From positions 12,501-39,235 of the forward strand of contig CAUYUJ010008581.1 in assembly GCA_963575745.1 (NCBI GenBank): a DNA stretch of 26,735 nucleotides. Direction: 5' to 3'. This DNA is from Prorocentrum cordatum. Taxonomy: Eukaryota > Sar > Dinophyceae > Prorocentrales > Prorocentraceae. The notes beneath the pieces are model-generated. The model searched no databases. It saw nothing but the letters and a program-made list of their open reading frames with translations, and had not been told where the DNA came from. Of this stretch, positions 26,154 to 26,735 are shown piece by piece (the first letter of the stretch is position 1; every line of letters begins with the position of its first letter). The position numbers and the translations under genes are program-made.

Positions 26154-26557
26154 CACTGCAGCGCCGGGGCTCTGGCGCGAGCGAGGCGCACCTGCTCGGC
26201 AGCGAGGACGGCGATGTCGACCACCTCCGTGGGCAGCTCGCCAACTGCAGGCTCGAGAAGCGGTGCGAGCGCGCGGCGCGCCAAGAAGGCGCCTGCCCCA
26301 ACGCCGACGGCGAGCCCGACCGTGCAGGCGGCCACCGCGTAGGCCGCCACGAGGCCCGCGCACGAGGGCTCCACCACCTGCCCGCCAGCGCCCGCGCACA
26401 CGCAGGAAGGGCAAGCCAGGGTCGGCGGCGCAGGGCACGCCAAATGCGGGGAGCAGTCCCCGCAACTGGGCGCCGAGGCGCGCGCCACCAGCGAGGCCCC
26501 AAGCGCCTGCGCCCCAAACCTCAGGACGTCCGCTGCGTGGTGGGCGAGGTCCTGCAT
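26153..26557 (-). CDS. YR element ORF0: small Cys-rich protein with one membrane segment
   Basis: The frame starts MQDLAHHAADVLRFGAQALG and is 134 residues. A Cys/Pro cluster (CGDCSPHLACPAPPTLACPS, CVC) is followed by a hydrophobic Ala/Gly/Val segment (GLVAAYAVAACTVGLAVGVG) and an Arg pair, then an amphipathic tail. Its TGA overlaps the ATG of the next ORF (TGATG), indicating coupled translation and supporting it as a real ORF. No family is recognised. A membrane-anchored, metal-binding role is only an inference. The frame also stays open upstream through A1, so the start is a choice. Confidence 0.6.
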   Translation of the reverse strand: MQDLAHHAADVLRFGAQALGASLVARASAPSCGDCSPHLACPAPPTLACPSCVCAGAGGQVVEPSCAGLVAAYAVAACTVGLAVGVGAGAFLARRALAPLLEPAVGELPTEVVDIAVLAAEQVRLARARAPALQ

Positions 26558-26574
26558 TCCAGGGCAGGACACCT

Positions 26575-26735
<161 letters not shown>

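Overview
The window looks like nuclear DNA of a dinoflagellate. It is GC-rich with very sparse coding. One gene is broken by introns whose donors are a mixture of GT, GC and GA while every inferred acceptor is AG followed by G. A retrotransposon starts with relics of the dinoflagellate spliced leader (SL). Intron-borne repeats of the introner kind are present. No bacterial features (operons with ribosome binding sites, tRNA, rRNA, CRISPR) were seen. The species cannot be fixed from this sequence; a large, introner-rich genome such as Prorocentrum or Polarella would fit. All coordinates were worked out by eye.

Region 1 (1-6428, minus strand): one gene assembled here from eight exons, running off the left edge. 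It encodes a predicted signal peptide, a cupin-8/JmjC-type Fe(II)/2-oxoglutarate dioxygenase domain with its HxD...H triad, and two canonical EF-hand loops. The exon phases close exactly (1470 nt, 490 codons). Its introns are full of mobile and low-complexity DNA: three copies of an introner-like repeat, several foldback (MITE-like) elements and long GGA/TCC tracts.

Region 2 (about 6990-14745): a decayed reverse transcriptase fragment (13351-14745, continuing at 6990-7067) is interrupted by a 6.28-kb LINE-type retrotransposon (7068-13350, minus strand). The LINE has an 11-bp target-site duplication, an (ATTC)n tail, and at its 5' end one full-type SL relic followed by the 15-nt truncated SL expected from repeated trans-splicing and retroposition. 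It carries ORF1 (zinc-finger and coiled coil), then an APE-type endonuclease, RT, CCHC knuckle, RNase H and a Cys-rich C-terminus. It is dead: two in-frame stops and two frameshifts.

Region 3 (14745-20266): no gene recognised. It holds GGA and GA tracts, a degenerate 13-bp minisatellite, several foldback elements (one with a paralogous empty site about 300 bp away), and a GAG/GAT microsatellite.

Region 4 (20267-26637, minus strand): a complete 6.37-kb tyrosine-recombinase retrotransposon. Its ends have the A1-ORFs-B1-A2-B2 split direct repeat layout of PAT/Ngaro (DIRS order) elements, and it sits inside a (GAT)n microsatellite. Its ORFs are a small Cys-rich membrane protein, a gag-like protein, RT-RNase H, and a tyrosine recombinase joined to a methyltransferase-like domain. 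The first three ORFs overlap by TGATG and ATGA stop/start junctions. This copy also looks inactive (YVDN in RT, frameshifted recombinase, Tyr to His at the presumed nucleophile).
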